Source: Endocalyx cinctus
Taxonomy: Eukaryota > Ascomycota > Sordariomycetes > Amphisphaeriales > Apiosporaceae
NCBI GenBank assembly: GCA_001600455.1
Contig: BCKC01000005.1
Span: 1,054,001 to 1,118,000 of the forward strand
Direction of reading: 5' to 3'
Length of the DNA stretch: 64,000 nucleotides
The notes under the pieces are model-generated. The model searched no databases. It was not told where the DNA came from and saw only the letters and a program-made list of their open reading frames with translations. Position numbers and translations under genes: made by a program. The number at the start of each line of letters is the position of its first letter. The stretch's first letter is position 1. Shown in pieces: positions 1-10,776 of the stretch.

Positions 1-1804
1 TTAGCCGATTTCCCGAGGTCTCCGACGACGCTCCAGGTGGGGGATTTTACAAGGGTTTGATGACGGCCATGATCACTTTGGGCGCTTTCTTCGGCGCCCT
101 AAACCAGGGCTGGATCGCAGATACTTTCTCTCGAAAATACACCATCATGATTGGAGTCGTGATCTTTACCATCGGTTCATCAATTGGTACGTACTTTCTG
201 GTGGTAGTGTGTCTCATCACTCCAGTCTCATGCTGTGACTATGACGCTAATTTGTGTTTCATTAGTACGTTGTAACCTCGGCTGTCCTTGCCCACTAGAT
301 ATTTTGGGGAGGCTTAGAATACCTTTTTTTCGATGAATGACTAACATAAATCAGCAAACTGGATCTATAAACTACGTGATGTTGGTCATCGGGCGGTTTA
401 TTGGCGGTTTGGGTATTGGAATGTGAGTCAGCTTGTTCATCTGTTAGACATGTATCGTTATCCGTGATTATAGTGTCCTGACGAATCGTTATGCAGGTTG
501 AGTGGTGTTGTACCGGTATATATCTCCGAAATCTCCGCACCCCAGGTCCGAGGAACTCTTCTGGTTTTTGAACAACTCAGTATCGTTTTTGGTATCGTTG
601 TCTCTTTCTGGATCACATTCGCTACCAGAAATATCCCCAACCACTGGTCGTGGCAACTGCCGTTCCTTCTCCAAATCTTGCCTGGTCTATGCCTCGGATT
701 CGGAGCTATACTACTACCTAAGTCCCCGAGATGGCTTGCCTCTAAGGGTCGCGACGAAGAGGCGCTGAATAACTTGGCCAAGCTGAGGCAGCTTCCCACC
801 ACCGACAACAGGGTACAAAGAGAATGGATATCTATTATCGCCGAGTCTAGATTCCAAACTCGGGTACTCGCGGAAAGACACCCATCATATATGGACAATA
901 CTCTGAGCAACAAGTTAAAACTTGAGATGGTATCCTGGACAGATCTGTTCAAGAAGGGCTGCTGGAAGCGAACTCAAGTCGGTGCTGGACTTATGTTTTT
1001 CCAACAGGTAGGTAGTATCTCTAATCCTAACCCCAACCCCAGCCCTCAAATGCTCAACTCAATCCAAAGTATGCTCTGGAGCATCCATTGTGTGCATCAA
1101 CTAATAGCATAAAATTATTACAGTTCGTCGGTATCAACGCTCTAATCTATTACTCACCCACCCTGTTCGAAACGATGGGTCTCGACCTTGACATGCAACT
1201 GATCATGTCTGGTGTCCTGAACGTGCTACAGCTTGTAGGTGTCCTCTCTAGTCTCTGGACTATGGACCGCTTCGGGCGTAAAAACCTTCTGCTATTTGGC
1301 GCTGTCCTTACTCTCATTCCCCATGCGGTTATTTCCGGCCTGGTTGGTACCTACTCGCACGACTGGCCATCACACAAGACGGAGGGCTGGACCAGTGTGG
1401 CGTTTTTGCTCTTTTACATGGTGGCCTTCGGAGCGAGTTGGGGACCTGTTCCTTGGGCTATGCCTGCCGAGATTTTCCCATCATCATTACGGGCCAAGGG
1501 CATGTCCATTTCGACGGCATCCAATTGGATCAACAACTTTATTATCGGACTCATTACCCCACCCCTGATTCAAGGCACGGGTTTCGGGGCTTACGTCTTC
1601 TTCGGTTTCTTCTGTCTACTTGGTTTCATTTGGGTGTTCTTCTGCGTTCCCGAAACCAAGGGCGTCACGCTGGAAAAGATGGACGAGGTCTTTGGAGACC
1701 GTATTAACACAGAAGACATGAGCAGGAAGAACCAGATTATTAACGAGGTAATAAGAGATAAGGCGGATGGCAGTGGCATCCTCAAGCCAGTCCTTGAGAT
1801 ATAG
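1..1804 (+). CDS. MFS sugar transporter (5' partial)
   Basis: This is a hexose-type sugar:proton symporter of the major facilitator superfamily in the plasma membrane. The reading frame is open from base 3, so the start codon and roughly the first 70-80 residues lie left of the window. Exons are about 3-186, 355-422, 497-1007 and 1124-1804. Visible signatures are NQGWIAD followed by FSRKY between TM2 and TM3, GRFIGGLGIGM, PVYISEISAPQVRG, a PKSPRWL motif before the central loop, FQQFVGINALIYYSP, RFGRKN, and PETKGVTLEKMDEVF near the C-terminus. The last three exons join cleanly in phase. The first junction does not: exon 2 (QTGSINYVM) needs a phase-0 donor, but the best consensus donor (GTACGT at 187) is phase 1. 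Either a weaker donor at 201-204 is used or the sequence differs by an indel. The substrate cannot be told from sequence; a sugar is the family default. Confidence 0.9.
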
Positions 1805-3263
1805 ATTAGGAGGGTGATATAGAGAAGGACGTTGATGGGGCTGGAGCCGACGTGTAGCTGATGGAATGCTGCCTCCTTAGGGCCGCAGGCTTATGTGTAC
1901 ATATCGCTTATGTCATCTATTTATAGACGTAACAATATCATCTGTGACTTGGAAACAAATATTCTTTGCACTTGGTTACGTATCGTGAGCGACGAAATCG
2001 CCTCAACTCACACAGTATGATGATGAATGGATAAAGAATTAGCAGTTGGAAACTGTATTCAATTGCCAAGAAGCCACCTAACTACTAACGGAGGCAGCCA
2101 GGCAGCTAAGTACGTGTCAGATTATATAAACGGTTGGCTCAGGTAAAGTGGAGCTCGGTGATACACAGACAGACAGACAGACAGTCTTGCCAGTACAGTA
2201 TGAAATGGTTGCTCGGTATAGCTAATTGGGAATACTAATACTCAACAAGATCAATAATCAATCAGTACAATACGACTATTTCAACCAGCGCTGGCGCTCC
2301 ATTCGCTCGCACTACAGGCCTTTTGTTCCATAGCGTGTCTTTTGGTTAAGGCAAGGGTGCGGCTACGCTAAGGCAGGTACTCCGTACTTGTTGTCGGATG
2401 ACGTAGACGGCTACATCTTGATCTCGGCACAATCTATATATGGGAAAAATTGGCCAGATTAACTAGAAAAGTAAATGAGTACGGAGTATAATAGTAGTAT
2501 AATAGAACACTTATACCGCTCACGATGGGGGAAACAAATCAGTGGTAAATCACCTTGGCGGAATATGTACGTATTCAGGGGTCTTATCTCCTTATCCCCA
2601 TTCAAATATCTTCACCTCGGATTTCCTCTTATGGATATCCGAAACGATCAAGGGGTCGAACAAAATCATCACAATCTGCTCCGTACATATGGATACGCTA
2701 TAGACGCGCCGAGAAATCCACAGTCTTAACGAATGCTTCGCCTATCCATGGGTAAATGGACGGGATTGAAATTCGTGGCCTATGACATCAATTAGCCGAA
2801 ACCAACTCAGAACCTCAACTAATTTGTCTAAATGGAAGAAAGACGATATATGCCTAGGACACCACCTAACACTGTCAAGAGTCGAACCTAACTCTATTTC
2901 ATTCGGCATCCGATGATAACGCACCTATGCGGTGTTCTTTCCAGCACTCTAGCTCGGCGACGTTATCTGAATCTTTATTTTTCATCTCTTCCACGTAGCA
3001 GCTGTAATAGCTTTACCGAAGGATCAATATAACATGAACTAAGAACTTGTTCATCATGCTCAGTAAACGCCGTCGTGAGAAGCAGGGTATCCGTGCCCAC
3101 CAAAACACTCATCGCCATGCTTACGACTCTGGACCCTGTAATACTGGTTTACTCTGTGTTCTTTGCGATTGGGTGGCCATTGGGGCAATAGCGACAACTT
3201 CTGATTTAACCAGTACATAACATACATTCATAAGTCTTATCCCTTCCACAGCTGGAGTCTCAC
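1805..3263. other. Intergenic spacer, sugar transporter to dehydrogenase
   Basis: Spacer between two convergent genes. It holds a short (CAGA)n microsatellite at about 2163-2184 and several small open frames (for example 2475-2729) with no recognisable motif. I see no supported gene here. Confidence 0.6.
2163..2184. repeat. (CAGA)n microsatellite
   Basis: About five tandem copies of the tetranucleotide CAGA/ACAG, in the spacer downstream of the sugar transporter. A simple slippage-type repeat with no coding role visible. Confidence 0.85.
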
Positions 3264-4399
3264 TCACAGCTGTGCTTTTTCGGTCCTATCGCCTTTCTCA
3301 TCAAACCATATCTTCTTCCCTGTGATCATAGATTCTTGTAGCGCTGCTCCTATCCGTACAGCGGTAACAGCAGACTTCAAGTCAATGGGAACAGGCGTGT
3401 TATCGAGACAGCAGTCCGTGAATTCGATTGCTTCGAGATTAAACGCGTTCTTAAACCGGTCCCAGTACGTCTGTCCAACCTCGTGGCGGATACCGCTAGG
3501 GTCGTAGATGCGGACGTGGTTCGCCGTCGGTATCATGTTGACCGTCAGCTTTCCCTTGGTGCCGATGATTTCGGTCGAGTCTTCCTGGCCGGCCGCCATC
3601 ATACGCGAGCAGTACAGGTAGGTAATCTTGCCGTCGTAGAACTCGATGAGGCCAACCGCGTTATCGCGGTCGTTGTGCTTCCGCAACCCAGGTTCCACCG
3701 CCGTAACGCCTACCGCCGACACGGACTTCACCTTTGAATCCTCCCCGAAGAACCATAGAGACAGGTCGATATCGTGGATAGAACAGTCGACAAAGATACC
3801 GCCCGAGAATTCGGCGTATGCGACGAAGAAACCAGATGGATCTAAGGTGTCGCATGTCTGGCTACGGAATACCGCCGGCTTCCCGATCATCCCAGCCTTC
3901 ATCTTCTTGTGCGCATCCCGGTACGATTCGTCAAATCGCCGTGAGAACCCACACATAACCTTTAAGTCAGGTCGCTTGGCTGCTGCATCCACCACTGTTT
4001 GTGACTATTACGTCGATTAGCACACCACTTCGTTTTAGCTATCAGTACAAAATATAGAACCCGAAAACATACAACTTCCGCACTTGTTGCTAGGGGCTTC
4101 TCGCACATTACGTGCTTCCCAGCTTCTATAGCCTTGATGGCTTGCTCCGCATGTACTGTTGTAGCTGATGCTATGCATACGGCTTCTAGGCCGGCCTGAG
4201 CTAACATATCATCGTATTTCTGGTAGACCTTGACCCCAGAAGGTGCCAAATGCTCGCGGGCCCACTCCAGCTCCTTCGGGTCCGGAGAGCTGACAGCTAC
4301 CAGCTGTGCACGAGGTACGCTCTGGAAATAGTTTAGGGCATGACGCTTGCCCATTCGTCCCAGGCCAGCAACGCCGATTTGGAGCTTCTTTGGGGCCAT
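3264..4399 (-). CDS. Gfo/Idh/MocA-family NAD(P)-dependent dehydrogenase (myo-inositol 2-dehydrogenase-like)
   Basis: This is a soluble NAD(P)-dependent oxidoreductase acting on a cyclitol or sugar. Two exons on the minus strand, 4399-4073 and 4004-3264, are joined by a 68-nt intron (GTATGT donor, TAATAG acceptor, phase 0) and give about 355 residues, a normal family length. The N-terminus is a Rossmann fold with the dinucleotide motif GVAGLGRMGKRHA (residues about 9-21). The family motif CEKPLAT sits near residue 99, where the Lys is the usual catalytic-dyad residue. The C-terminal half carries CGFSRRFD, DCSIHDIDLSLWFFGE and a predominantly beta domain. The DCSIHDID stretch matches the conserved Asp/His region of inositol dehydrogenases. 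The start is chosen because the Rossmann strand begins six residues later. The exact substrate is uncertain (myo- or scyllo-inositol, or another sugar). Confidence 0.88.
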
Positions 4400-4491
4400 A
4401 TTGTCTTGAAATATCCTGAATCAAAAGGCTATGAATACTTTTCTAAAGAATTCAAAGATATCTAGATCCATTCGAGAGGAGCAGTCCTGGG

Positions 4492-4499
4492 TTTTTATA
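4492..4499 (-). promoter_or_regulatory. TATA box of the Gfo/Idh/MocA gene
   Basis: TATAAAAA on the minus strand, about 95 bp upstream of the start codon at 4399. Position and sequence suit a core promoter element; no experimental support. Confidence 0.4.
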
Positions 4500-5418
4500 C
4501 TGTAGCGCTCCGATAAAAGACCAACCACTACGTAAAATATTTCCTTGAAAATGGCCAAGGGCTTGTAGTACAGCTCACGATTTTCCATGGCGGCGAATGC
4601 GCAGGGACGTTAAAGCGGCCCTTCTCCAGAGTGCCATCTTCTCCAGGCTCTCCGACCTGGGGATTATCTACGCGCGATTACACAATTAGATCTCAATCAT
4701 GAAGTCGGTCTATGATTTTTGGTGGAGTGTTTAGGTAGCTGGCTCCATATTACCCACCTAAGATTGTCAATATGGGGTATTAACGTAATTCCACTTCCCA
4801 TTCGGGAGACTAGAGTAACTAAGCCCGAAACTTTTTACCTCTTCAGATTTTCGAGGCAAGAAATTCCGAAAGACCTAACTAAGTGGATCCTCAACCATGA
4901 GGCTCAGTGGGACGTCTCCAAACGTCTTGACCCAACTTGCCAACTTCCAAATGAAGATAGCGTCAATTTAATTATGCAAATAATGGTCTTTGAGTGAAAT
5001 CATCATAACAATTTGTAACACACATCTATTGCTCGAAAGTGTACTTTGTAGTGTGGTATAAGGTAACATTGCGGTATAAGTTGCTTATTATGTATGCTAC
5101 TGTTAACGATACAGTATAGAATCCGTTCTGCCCGTAATTTTTGTTTATGCAATTTTATGGGTGGCATTTGTTAAATGGTGATGGAATATGTGTAACTAGG
5201 ATATAGCAATTGCATAACTTACAGTATTTTGCATACATTTAATATCTTGCAGGTTTTTTCAGCACCATATTGCAATCTTGAACTGTATCTCTTTCTATCT
5301 TCTCCTTGCATTCATTCCCTTGCCTGCCAAACGCTTTCATAAGGGGCGCTAATCACATATGTAGTCTAGAATCTTTTTACAGCTACCCGTGGAGTGATTA
5401 CACGAATAACGCGTCTAC

Positions 5419-5454
<36 letters not shown>

Positions 5455-6005
5455 ACATATATAAAGGGGAGCTGCTTACCCCCATGAAAGAGAAGGGAGT
5501 CAAATATTAAAAATGCTATTATTCAGCTTTTAGAACCACTTGTCGACTTAATAACTAAGCGTCTAGTTAAATGATTATATTTTCTCCTTCACTCCTATAA
5601 AATCCCCCACCCTTACATCTCTGTGATGGATTCATTGCTGATGCTAATCATCTAACTGCGACAGCTAATAAACATTATTACTTATATTTCAAATACCTTG
5701 TGGTATAACCATGGCTTTGTGTGACGCACAACAATTTGCACTACAGGTAGAAGGATCTGACCAGTGTCAGCACGGGATTTCCCGCTAATATTAAAAATCT
5801 CATGCGTCGGATATGTATTAATGCTCATCCTCGTCTTCGAGGCTGAACGATGATTTCGGGCCGAGTCGTCCGAGAAGCGCTCGCAAATTATACTAAGTTA
5901 ACGTGTTTCGTCGTCTCATTTTTTTACGTGTCGGACCATCTACCTAGTGTCAGACGATGCTATCCTAGTGGTTATATTTTCGTAACTGTCAAATTACCAA
6001 ACACT
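4500..6005. other. Intergenic spacer between divergent genes
   Basis: AT-rich spacer upstream of both flanking genes. It holds a 92-residue open frame at 4719-4997 (+) that I cannot assign, and a dinucleotide repeat near 5418-5463. Nothing else is supported; the ends should carry the promoters of the two divergent genes. Confidence 0.5.
5418..5463. repeat. (AT)n / ATGTAT microsatellite
   Basis: About 12 AT dinucleotides followed by degenerate ATGTAT/ATACAT units. The tract is largely self-complementary and could extrude as a hairpin. Confidence 0.85.
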
Positions 6006-6013
6006 TATATAAG
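6006..6013 (+). promoter_or_regulatory. TATA box of the spherulin-4-like gene
   Basis: TATATAAG, about 90 bp upstream of the ATG at 6100; good spacing for a fungal core promoter. Confidence 0.45.
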
Positions 6014-6099
6014 TCCGCGACTTACTAGTATAAACTACCAAAAGCGACACATTCTCTGTCTTGGAAGATTCTGACTTTTGAAAGAAATCAATTTGTATC

Positions 6100-6942
6100 A
6101 TGATGCGTAGTAGCGCTTTTCTTGGGTTCTCCCTCCTAGCCGAGCTGGTTTCTAGTACAGGAATCCTACTCCCCCTATATCTATACCCATCGGCGGTATA
6201 TAACGATGGCGCGGCAAATTGGGCTCCCTTTTTTTCCGCCGCGTCGGCCAATCCGACCGTGTCGTGGATCACGGTCGCGAATGTGGATAGCGGGCCCGGT
6301 TCCGATGAACCTGGCAGCGGCGACGTGAATTATATCAGTGCGGTATCTCAAACCAACGCATTAAGCAACGTCGACGTCGTCGGATACGTACATACTCTGT
6401 ACGCAGCGGCGGACACGACCGAGCTCCAAGCAAACATTACGAACTGGGCGAACTGGGCGTCGTACGACTCCGCCGACATTAGCGTCCAGGGCATTTTCTT
6501 CGACGAGTGCGCGGACGACTACGAGTATCTTTCCGAGGCGATTTCCTTCGCGAGGAGCGCTTTCGCCGACCAGACCATCACGATCGTATGCAACTTCGGC
6601 GTGGCTACCCCTGATGAGTATTACGCCGACGATCTTTGCGATGTCGTCATCGCGTTCGAAAGCTGCCTGAACTGCGACGATGGCCCGCAGTATCAAAGTC
6701 AGACGACGATAGACGCAAATATCCCGACCGGTCTGGAGTCGAAAGCTGCTATTATCGTGAACAGCTTCACCGGTACCGCGTATGATGGAACCGCGGCGGA
6801 CGAGACGTTACTGGCGACTTATGTTGACGTGGTTGACGCGGCAGGCGTTGGCTGGGTTTATTTCTGCTCGGATGGATATGATAGCATCACGACAACACCA
6901 GCTACTGTGGAAACGTTGGCTGCGGATGTTGCGGCAGCTTAG
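6100..6942 (+). CDS. Secreted spherulin-4-like cell-surface protein (GH135-type TIM barrel)
   Basis: A single exon encodes 280 residues. The N-terminus (about residues 1-21) is a signal peptide with a hydrophobic core ending near SSTG, so the product should be secreted or wall-associated. The mature part begins ILLPLYLYPSAVY and runs through alternating strand/helix blocks (SWITVANVDSGPG, VDVVGYVHTLYA, VQGIFFDECADD, ITIVCNFG, AIIVNSF, VGWVYFCSDGYDS) typical of the spherulation-specific family 4 fold. Asp135 and Glu136 in GIFFDE lie at the strand end where this family has its conserved acidic residues. In Aspergillus, Sph3 of this family (GH135) hydrolyses galactosaminogalactan; the same activity here is inference only. 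The coding region is clearly GC-richer than its flanks. Met2 (6103) is an alternative start. A TATA box lies about 90 bp upstream. No galactosaminogalactan synthesis genes are visible beside it. Confidence 0.85.
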   Translation: MMRSSAFLGFSLLAELVSSTGILLPLYLYPSAVYNDGAANWAPFFSAASANPTVSWITVANVDSGPGSDEPGSGDVNYISAVSQTNALSNVDVVGYVHTLYAAADTTELQANITNWANWASYDSADISVQGIFFDECADDYEYLSEAISFARSAFADQTITIVCNFGVATPDEYYADDLCDVVIAFESCLNCDDGPQYQSQTTIDANIPTGLESKAAIIVNSFTGTAYDGTAADETLLATYVDVVDAAGVGWVYFCSDGYDSITTTPATVETLAADVAAA

Positions 6943-7067
6943 TGGGTGATGAGAAACCCGAGCTGCGAAATCAGTGGGTGGCATTTAGATCCTAGGAGAC
7001 ATTACGTCTAGAGTAGAAAGTGATATCAATCTGGAAAGCCAACGTCAACATATTTTTCAATTTATAT

Positions 7068-8846
7068 CTATGCTAAACTGATCGTGCCATGCTCTCTCTG
7101 TAAAACGTCCCAAACCAGTCTACCGCTTGGAGGCTTTATATCGCGAGCCTTCCAAACACGCTCAATCACTTTTCTAGCTTTCTTGACGTTCCCGAGCTGT
7201 CTTGTATTCTGTAAAGCGGCTAGTTTGTGGAGGACACGCCTGCGATCCTCGTCCGACTCGGGACGAATACCAAATATTGCCACAATGAAAAGGGGCCAGA
7301 GCAGCGTGTTAGTCCGTAGTGATATGTCGGGTACAAGCGAAAGGACCTGCGACGTGAGTCTCACCACATGCGCTTCGTGTGGCTCTGCGTGATCTACCCT
7401 GGCGTAAAGGTAGATCAAGGCCGATAATCGCTTGACTTCGAGAATATCCAGATATTCGTCGTTGAGACGCGATGGGTTCTTTGAGCTGAGTGGTATGAGT
7501 TGATATAATCGCCTCTCTATATCTTCGCGCTGGCGTTTCTGCTGATCAGAAAGTAGTTCTGAACCCGACTTATCTGAAATTTCCCGTTTCGTTTGAAGTT
7601 CAGAACCTAGCGTGTTGATCTCTGATATCAAAACTAGAAGTTCTTTTGAACATCCAACGAGACCTTTGAGAGTTGACTCGTTTGCAAGCTCGCATAGACG
7701 GCTGGTAACGGTCGTTGGAAGAACCGTGTTGGAGGCAGTCGATGCCAATACATCGTGCGACACGAAGTAATTGACTGCGAAACTATGTAGGGCTTCTTCC
7801 TCGGCCGTAGTATTTCTGAAGTTGTTTAATTGGGAGTAAAGATAATCGCCGACAAATCGAGCATGAACTGTCCAAGTTTCTGAACAATCTTGCAATATCT
7901 GAAATCTGGGTCAATAATTGGAGATGTCATAAGTAGCTGTATACTAGTATATCTTACATCAAAGAAGCATAGCATCAGTGCACATGCGATAGCTTGGTCG
8001 CTATCCGGGATGTTGCAAAGTGCATCGTCAGTTTCGTGCTTATCAGTATAACAGAGCTGGCCGATTGTGACCCTTAATCGTCTTAGGGCTTTCGTTCTAT
8101 GATACCACATCACTGGCAAGTATTTTTCTTGGCCCAGGCTGTTCAGCTGATTTGCGGCGACGGATAAAATGCAGTGGAATAGCGGCCCTCCAGGGGACGC
8201 TAGAGCAAGCCTTAGAATGACATCCCGATATGGATTTGAGCTCTGGTCAAGTACACACTGAGGTGACATAGCCCGGTCAAAGTATTCCCATAGAAAAACT
8301 TCGGTGGGGTCGGAAAGGTGACAGGGAGCTAGGTTATATAACCTGCTAATAAAGTCTGTTCCATAGTAGTCCTCTATTTCATCTTCATGTATTGTTGACG
8401 AATATTGGTAGGATGATGGAGATAAAAGAGTGCAAGCGGTGACCTGTGGGTTCATTTTCTCATGCGAAGACCCGCACCTTGATCCCCGATCTGGGCCGTC
8501 TGGGCTCCGTGCATCGCCGAAATCTCTATGCACTAGGTTGATGAACGTCCAGGGGAATACTAGGGCCTGTTTTCGGCTGCCCTCCCTTTGCGATTGTTTT
8601 CGGTATTTTTTGTGATGTATGATGGTATCTTGCCAATTAAGACGTATCTCATATCTGCAAACAAAACCTAGTCTTTGGCAATGACTGCAGATCGGACGTT
8701 GTTCTATAAAGATCTGCTGTTAGCTAGAGCGACTCGCTCCGATAATGGCAGTCCTTACCCGGACATTTAACCCGGCGTTCTCGGCATTTATGACATCCAC
8801 TCCGAGTTCTAACATCAATTCGTGTATTTCGTGTATTCCGACTCAT
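7068..8846 (-). CDS. Zn(II)2Cys6 fungal transcription factor
   Basis: This is a nuclear DNA-binding regulator of the Gal4-type fungal class. Exons on the minus strand are 8846-8759, 8703-7958 and 7898-7068; all junctions are canonical GT-AG and keep frame, giving about 554 residues. The binuclear zinc cluster is split by the first intron: Cys18-X2-Cys21-X6-Cys28 in exon 1, then X6-Cys35-X2-Cys38-X6-Cys45 in exon 2. A basic stretch (HHKKYRKQSQ) follows. The rest matches the loosely conserved middle and C-terminal region of fungal zinc-cluster proteins (LRLALASPGGPLFHCILSVAANQL, later LWPLFIVAIFGIRPESDEDRR and a C-terminal VIERVWKARD). The start is the first ATG in frame with the zinc cluster, 17 residues before its first Cys. 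It is divergent from the flavoenzyme gene at 9499 and convergent with the spherulin-like gene, whose stop lies 125 bp from its own. Local regulation of the oxidase is plausible inference. Confidence 0.88.
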
Positions 8847-9498
8847 AGTGTCTAACATTATGGGTAACTTGGAATATCAGATCATTTATGAGAGCGTCAT
8901 ACCATAAACGCTGAACAGATTAGATTTCCCACTTGATACAATGTCCCCTTCGTTTGAATACTCCATCATATGCTCTTATCTTGGATTCCTAGGAAGTACC
9001 CCGGTTCTGCGGGTTCTACTGTCTGTACCGTATCTATCTATTTACGCACTGACTTGTTCATATATGAGAAGACTAGCAAAAGCAGAGGGGTAGCAGTATC
9101 TCATACTGTACGATGGTGGAGATGAATCTCTTAGCTGATGGGGTTGACAGCTAGCGACTCCACTCAATCTTTATCTCTCCAGCTTCTTCGGCATCGTCAC
9201 CCGAAGTTATGCACCTCGTTTATCATACCCTTAAAATTACCACTATCGTACGGTACATCTAAGTAAGTTTCATATTGGTCTATACTTGTTAAATCTTAGT
9301 CCAAGGTCAGGTGGTCCGAGTCTTTAAGCTTCAAGCCGAAATCGCAGAAATACAAACATTTATTTAGAGAGTGTTTTCTTGGCCTATAACTACATAGAGA
9401 CAATATATTATATTCATCAAGTTGATAAAATTGAGGAAAAAAATCATATTAATACGCCAATATTAGTATATGAATTCATTCCTCAATCGGTTATCAAT
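8847..9498. promoter_or_regulatory. Divergent intergenic region, transcription factor / FAD oxidase
   Basis: A 652-bp spacer separating two divergently transcribed genes, so it must hold both promoters. I cannot pick out a convincing operator; CGG-type half-sites are scattered and not clearly paired. The last about 120 bp before the oxidase ATG is very AT-rich. Confidence 0.4.
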
Positions 9499-10776
9499 AT
9501 GTCATCGATAGATAAGACAGTCCCTATTCTGATCGCCGGGGCCGGAACCTTTGGACTCTCAACGGCCTATCATCTCGCAAAAACCGGCTATACTAATATC
9601 ACCATCATCGAAAAATCACCCGTTTTCCCGCCTATTCTCTCGGCAGGAAACGATCTCAATAAAATCATCAGAGCCGAATATGAAGACCCATTCTACACCG
9701 ACCTCGCACTGCAGGCCATAGACGGGTGGAAAACGCCTCTGTTTTCGCCTTATTATCACGAAGTCGGCTACTTACTCACCAATTCCATCGCCGCCCAGGA
9801 GAAGAGCAAGCGCACGCTCGCGAAGTCGTTGAGCAACATCAGCAACCACCCGGCCTTCAAGGGCAAGATCGTCCCCATCGAGACGCGGGAGGATATAAAG
9901 CGAGTAGCGCCCGCCTTCGACGGTCCTATGCAATGGAAAGGGTACTTCAACCGGTATGCCGGCTACGCGCACGCCGCCGACGCCCTGACGGCCGCGTACT
10001 CGGCTTGCTGCGCGCTCGGGGTTAAGATTTGCCTGGGCGAAGAGGTCGCCGAGCTCACCTACTCCGGATCCAAGTGCACCGGCGCGACGACCAAGTCGGG
10101 AAAGAAGTATAGCGGGGCGCTCACGATCCTCGCCCTCGGCGCGTCCGTGGCCGCGATAATACCCCAGATCAAGGACCAGGTGACGGCCAAAGGGTGGTCC
10201 GTGGCCCACGTGCAGCTCACGCCGGAGGAGGCGTCGAAACTGAGAGGCATCCCCGTGACATACGCGCGAGATATCGGATTCTTCTTCGAGCCCGATCTTC
10301 GGACAAATCTTCTGAAACTCTGCCCCTCCGGCGCGGGATACACTCACTTTCGCCAACTCGCCAACTCGAAAACGGAAACGTCCGTACCTCCGGAGAAAAC
10401 CGATTACATCCCGGTGGAGGACGAGGCCTTGATCCGTCAGCTCCTGCGCGAGACGTTGCCGGCGCTGGCGGATCGGCCGCTTATCAACCGGACGGTCTGC
10501 TGGTGCGGCGATACGGCCGACTCGGAGTATATCATCGACTACGTGCCAGGTGCCCAGGGTTTGATGGTAGTATCGGGAGACTCGGGCCATGCGTTCAAGA
10601 TGCTGCCAGTTATTGGAAAGTGGATTACCGAGGCTGTCGTTGCTGGACGCCAGGATAAGGATAGGTGGCGATGGAAGGATACATCGAGAGGTGATGGGGA
10701 TGTAAGCTGGAGAGTAGGTAAAGTTAAGGATTTGAAAGATGTAGATAGAGCATATGAGGTCAAGTCAAAACTCTGA
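9499..10776 (+). CDS. FAD-dependent amadoriase / sarcosine oxidase-family oxidoreductase
   Basis: A single exon encodes 425 residues. It is a flavoenzyme of the DAO superfamily that oxidises a secondary amine or N-alkylated amino acid to an imine with H2O2 release. The N-terminus has the FAD Rossmann motif GAGTFGLSTAYHLAKTGY with a following acidic residue in TIIEKS. SAGNDLNKIIRAEY is the characteristic second motif of fructosyl-amino-acid and related oxidases. VCWCGDTADSEYIIDY at about residues 333-348 places Cys334 where fungal amadoriases attach the flavin covalently. SGDSGHAFKMLPVIGKW is the conserved C-terminal FAD-binding block. The ATG at 9499 is preferred because upstream codons are AT-rich and not protein-like. 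No clear C-terminal peroxisomal tripeptide is seen: it ends SKL only when written KSKL, and -SKL is in fact a canonical PTS1, so peroxisomal import is likely. The substrate (fructosyl amino acid, sarcosine, pipecolate or saccharopine) is unresolved. Confidence 0.87.
   Translation: MSSIDKTVPILIAGAGTFGLSTAYHLAKTGYTNITIIEKSPVFPPILSAGNDLNKIIRAEYEDPFYTDLALQAIDGWKTPLFSPYYHEVGYLLTNSIAAQEKSKRTLAKSLSNISNHPAFKGKIVPIETREDIKRVAPAFDGPMQWKGYFNRYAGYAHAADALTAAYSACCALGVKICLGEEVAELTYSGSKCTGATTKSGKKYSGALTILALGASVAAIIPQIKDQVTAKGWSVAHVQLTPEEASKLRGIPVTYARDIGFFFEPDLRTNLLKLCPSGAGYTHFRQLANSKTETSVPPEKTDYIPVEDEALIRQLLRETLPALADRPLINRTVCWCGDTADSEYIIDYVPGAQGLMVVSGDSGHAFKMLPVIGKWITEAVVAGRQDKDRWRWKDTSRGDGDVSWRVGKVKDLKDVDRAYEVKSKL

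Noticed and set aside
4719..4997. 92-codon plus-strand frame
   Set aside because: The composition is protein-like but I recognise no motif and see no linked exons; could be a gene fragment, not supported enough to list as a gene.
9772..10590. Long minus-strand open frame (272 codons) opposite the FAD oxidase
   Set aside because: It lies entirely antisense to a gene with clear family motifs; the GC-rich codon bias creates open antisense frames and the translation has no recognisable domain.
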